From Eleusine coracana subsp. coracana (Eukaryota > Streptophyta > Magnoliopsida > Poales > Poaceae), in contig CM064434.1 of NCBI GenBank assembly GCA_032690845.1, positions 10,604,108 through 10,668,107 of the forward strand: a stretch of 64,000 nt of DNA. Direction: 5' to 3'. The notes below the pieces were generated by a model. It worked only from the letters and a program-made list of their open reading frames with translations, searched no databases and was not told the DNA's origin. A program made the position numbers and the translations under genes. Within the stretch, counting starts at the first letter, position 1. Each line of letters begins with the position of its first letter. This document shows, piece by piece, positions 63,588-64,000 of this stretch.

Positions 63588-64000
63588 GTTGATGCGAAAA
63601 TCACCACGCGTGACCTAGGAGATCTGCTTAACTCTAGTGCAAGCTCAATACAAGAAACCAGGACGTGCCAGTCAATTTTCCTTGCAAATTGACTAAGAGA
63701 CAAACGGTCAGAAGTCACGGGTCACCGGCCTAGGACAGGCCGATGAAGAAAGTCGATAGTAACTATTCGTGAAATCAGCCGAGGCTATTATATGAAAAAC
63801 AAATTAAACTAATCGGCTAATTGTATCAGCTTATCGGCAAAATTTGATTCAATAAACAGTTTAAAAACATAGATACCGATGAAAGATCGAGTCAACAGAC
63901 CAGAATCGATAAACCTATAGTATTCATGAAGCAACTGGCCAAGTCGATGTAAGGTGCCAGAGTTGATAGAGCTGAGTCGATAGATCTATAGTAAATACGT
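63587..64000 (-). repeat. Element D 5' LTR (partial, cut by window end)
   Basis: It starts TGTTGATGCGAAAA on the plus strand and matches 47391 onward. About 414 of roughly 1319 bases are visible. Confidence 0.85.

Larger units (their letters stand above)
47391..64000 (-). mobile_element. Element D: Tat-type Ty3/gypsy element, split by element E and cut by the window end
   Basis: On the minus strand: 5' LTR (63587 to beyond 64000), primer site, ORF at 63198-63587, gag, protease, RT, RNase H, integrase, 3' untranslated region with a plus-strand ORF, and 3' LTR (47391-48709). Element E (49853-57599) lies inside the integrase C-terminus. GDLVWKL before the insertion continues with MPIDSSDSRFGKWSQ after it. 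The gag text (LSDLIAMRQKAGEFVHDYVQ) and protease text (MVDGGATMNIM) match grass Tat/Retand-like elements. The right end is not visible, so its duplication cannot be checked. Confidence 0.8.

Noticed and set aside
1..64000. tRNA, rRNA, CRISPR, satellite array or host gene
   Set aside because: No cloverleaf, rRNA, spaced-repeat or tandem-satellite pattern was seen, and no multi-exon host gene could be supported by reading. Short host exons could still be missed without a database search.

Overview
The window is plant nuclear DNA from a grass (Poaceae, probably a panicoid) and consists almost entirely of nested transposable elements. I see no convincing host gene, no tRNA or rRNA gene, no CRISPR array and no bacterial signal. 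The grass call rests on Ty3/gypsy polyproteins of types common in grass genomes, a CACTA transposon with TGCCGAGTG subterminal repeats, a copia-type LTR with CCGGACNGTCCGG motifs, and an antisense accessory ORF resembling the 'putative gypsy type transposon' (Transposase_28) family.

Layout, left to right. (A) An old minus-strand Tat/Retrosat-like gypsy element fills 1-3471 and 10982 to about 14570. (C) It is split by a 7.5-kb minus-strand non-autonomous LTR element, 3472-10976, with both LTRs, a tRNA-Asp-type primer site, a polypurine tract and a GTGTC target duplication. Element C has no recognisable RT or integrase. It carries three diverged retropepsin-like repeats, a further uncharacterised ORF and two long hairpin modules. 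A solo copia-type LTR follows (14741-16319), then the end of a CACTA element (from 16948). (F) A 5'-truncated plus-strand Tat element runs from about 18598 to 36529. It holds RNase H and integrase, an antisense accessory gene at 28710-31449 with its own TATA box, and a 3' LTR. F is interrupted by (B), a complete minus-strand CRM-like chromovirus (20483-28322), and by a 3.6-kb solo LTR of a Tekay-like chromovirus (32210-35812, TSD TGTCA). (G) A 5'-truncated plus-strand Tekay-like chromovirus with a chromodomain remnant and a 3.6-kb 3' LTR occupies about 36649-43129. Next come two adjacent Tat-type LTR fragments (43775 to about 44833) and a complete non-autonomous CACTA element (45610-47381, TSD GTA). 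(D) A minus-strand Tat element runs from 47391 past the window end. It is split by (E), a second complete CRM-like element on the plus strand (49853-57599, TSD CATGA).

Order of events: A precedes C, F precedes B and the solo LTR, and D precedes E. Every pol gene has stops, frameshifts or deletions, so none of these elements looks autonomous now. B and E are close relatives in opposite orientation. In both, the pol reading frame continues exactly 316 nt into the 3' LTR. If the CRM assignment is right, the window may come from or near a centromere, but that is inference.

The most unusual material is element C (three retropepsin-like domains with altered active-site residues, plus paired hairpins), the antisense promoters and ORFs in the 3' parts of the Tat elements F and D, and an ORF in D whose ATG straddles the LTR/primer-site junction. 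Clade names come from recognising conserved protein text by eye, not from a search.
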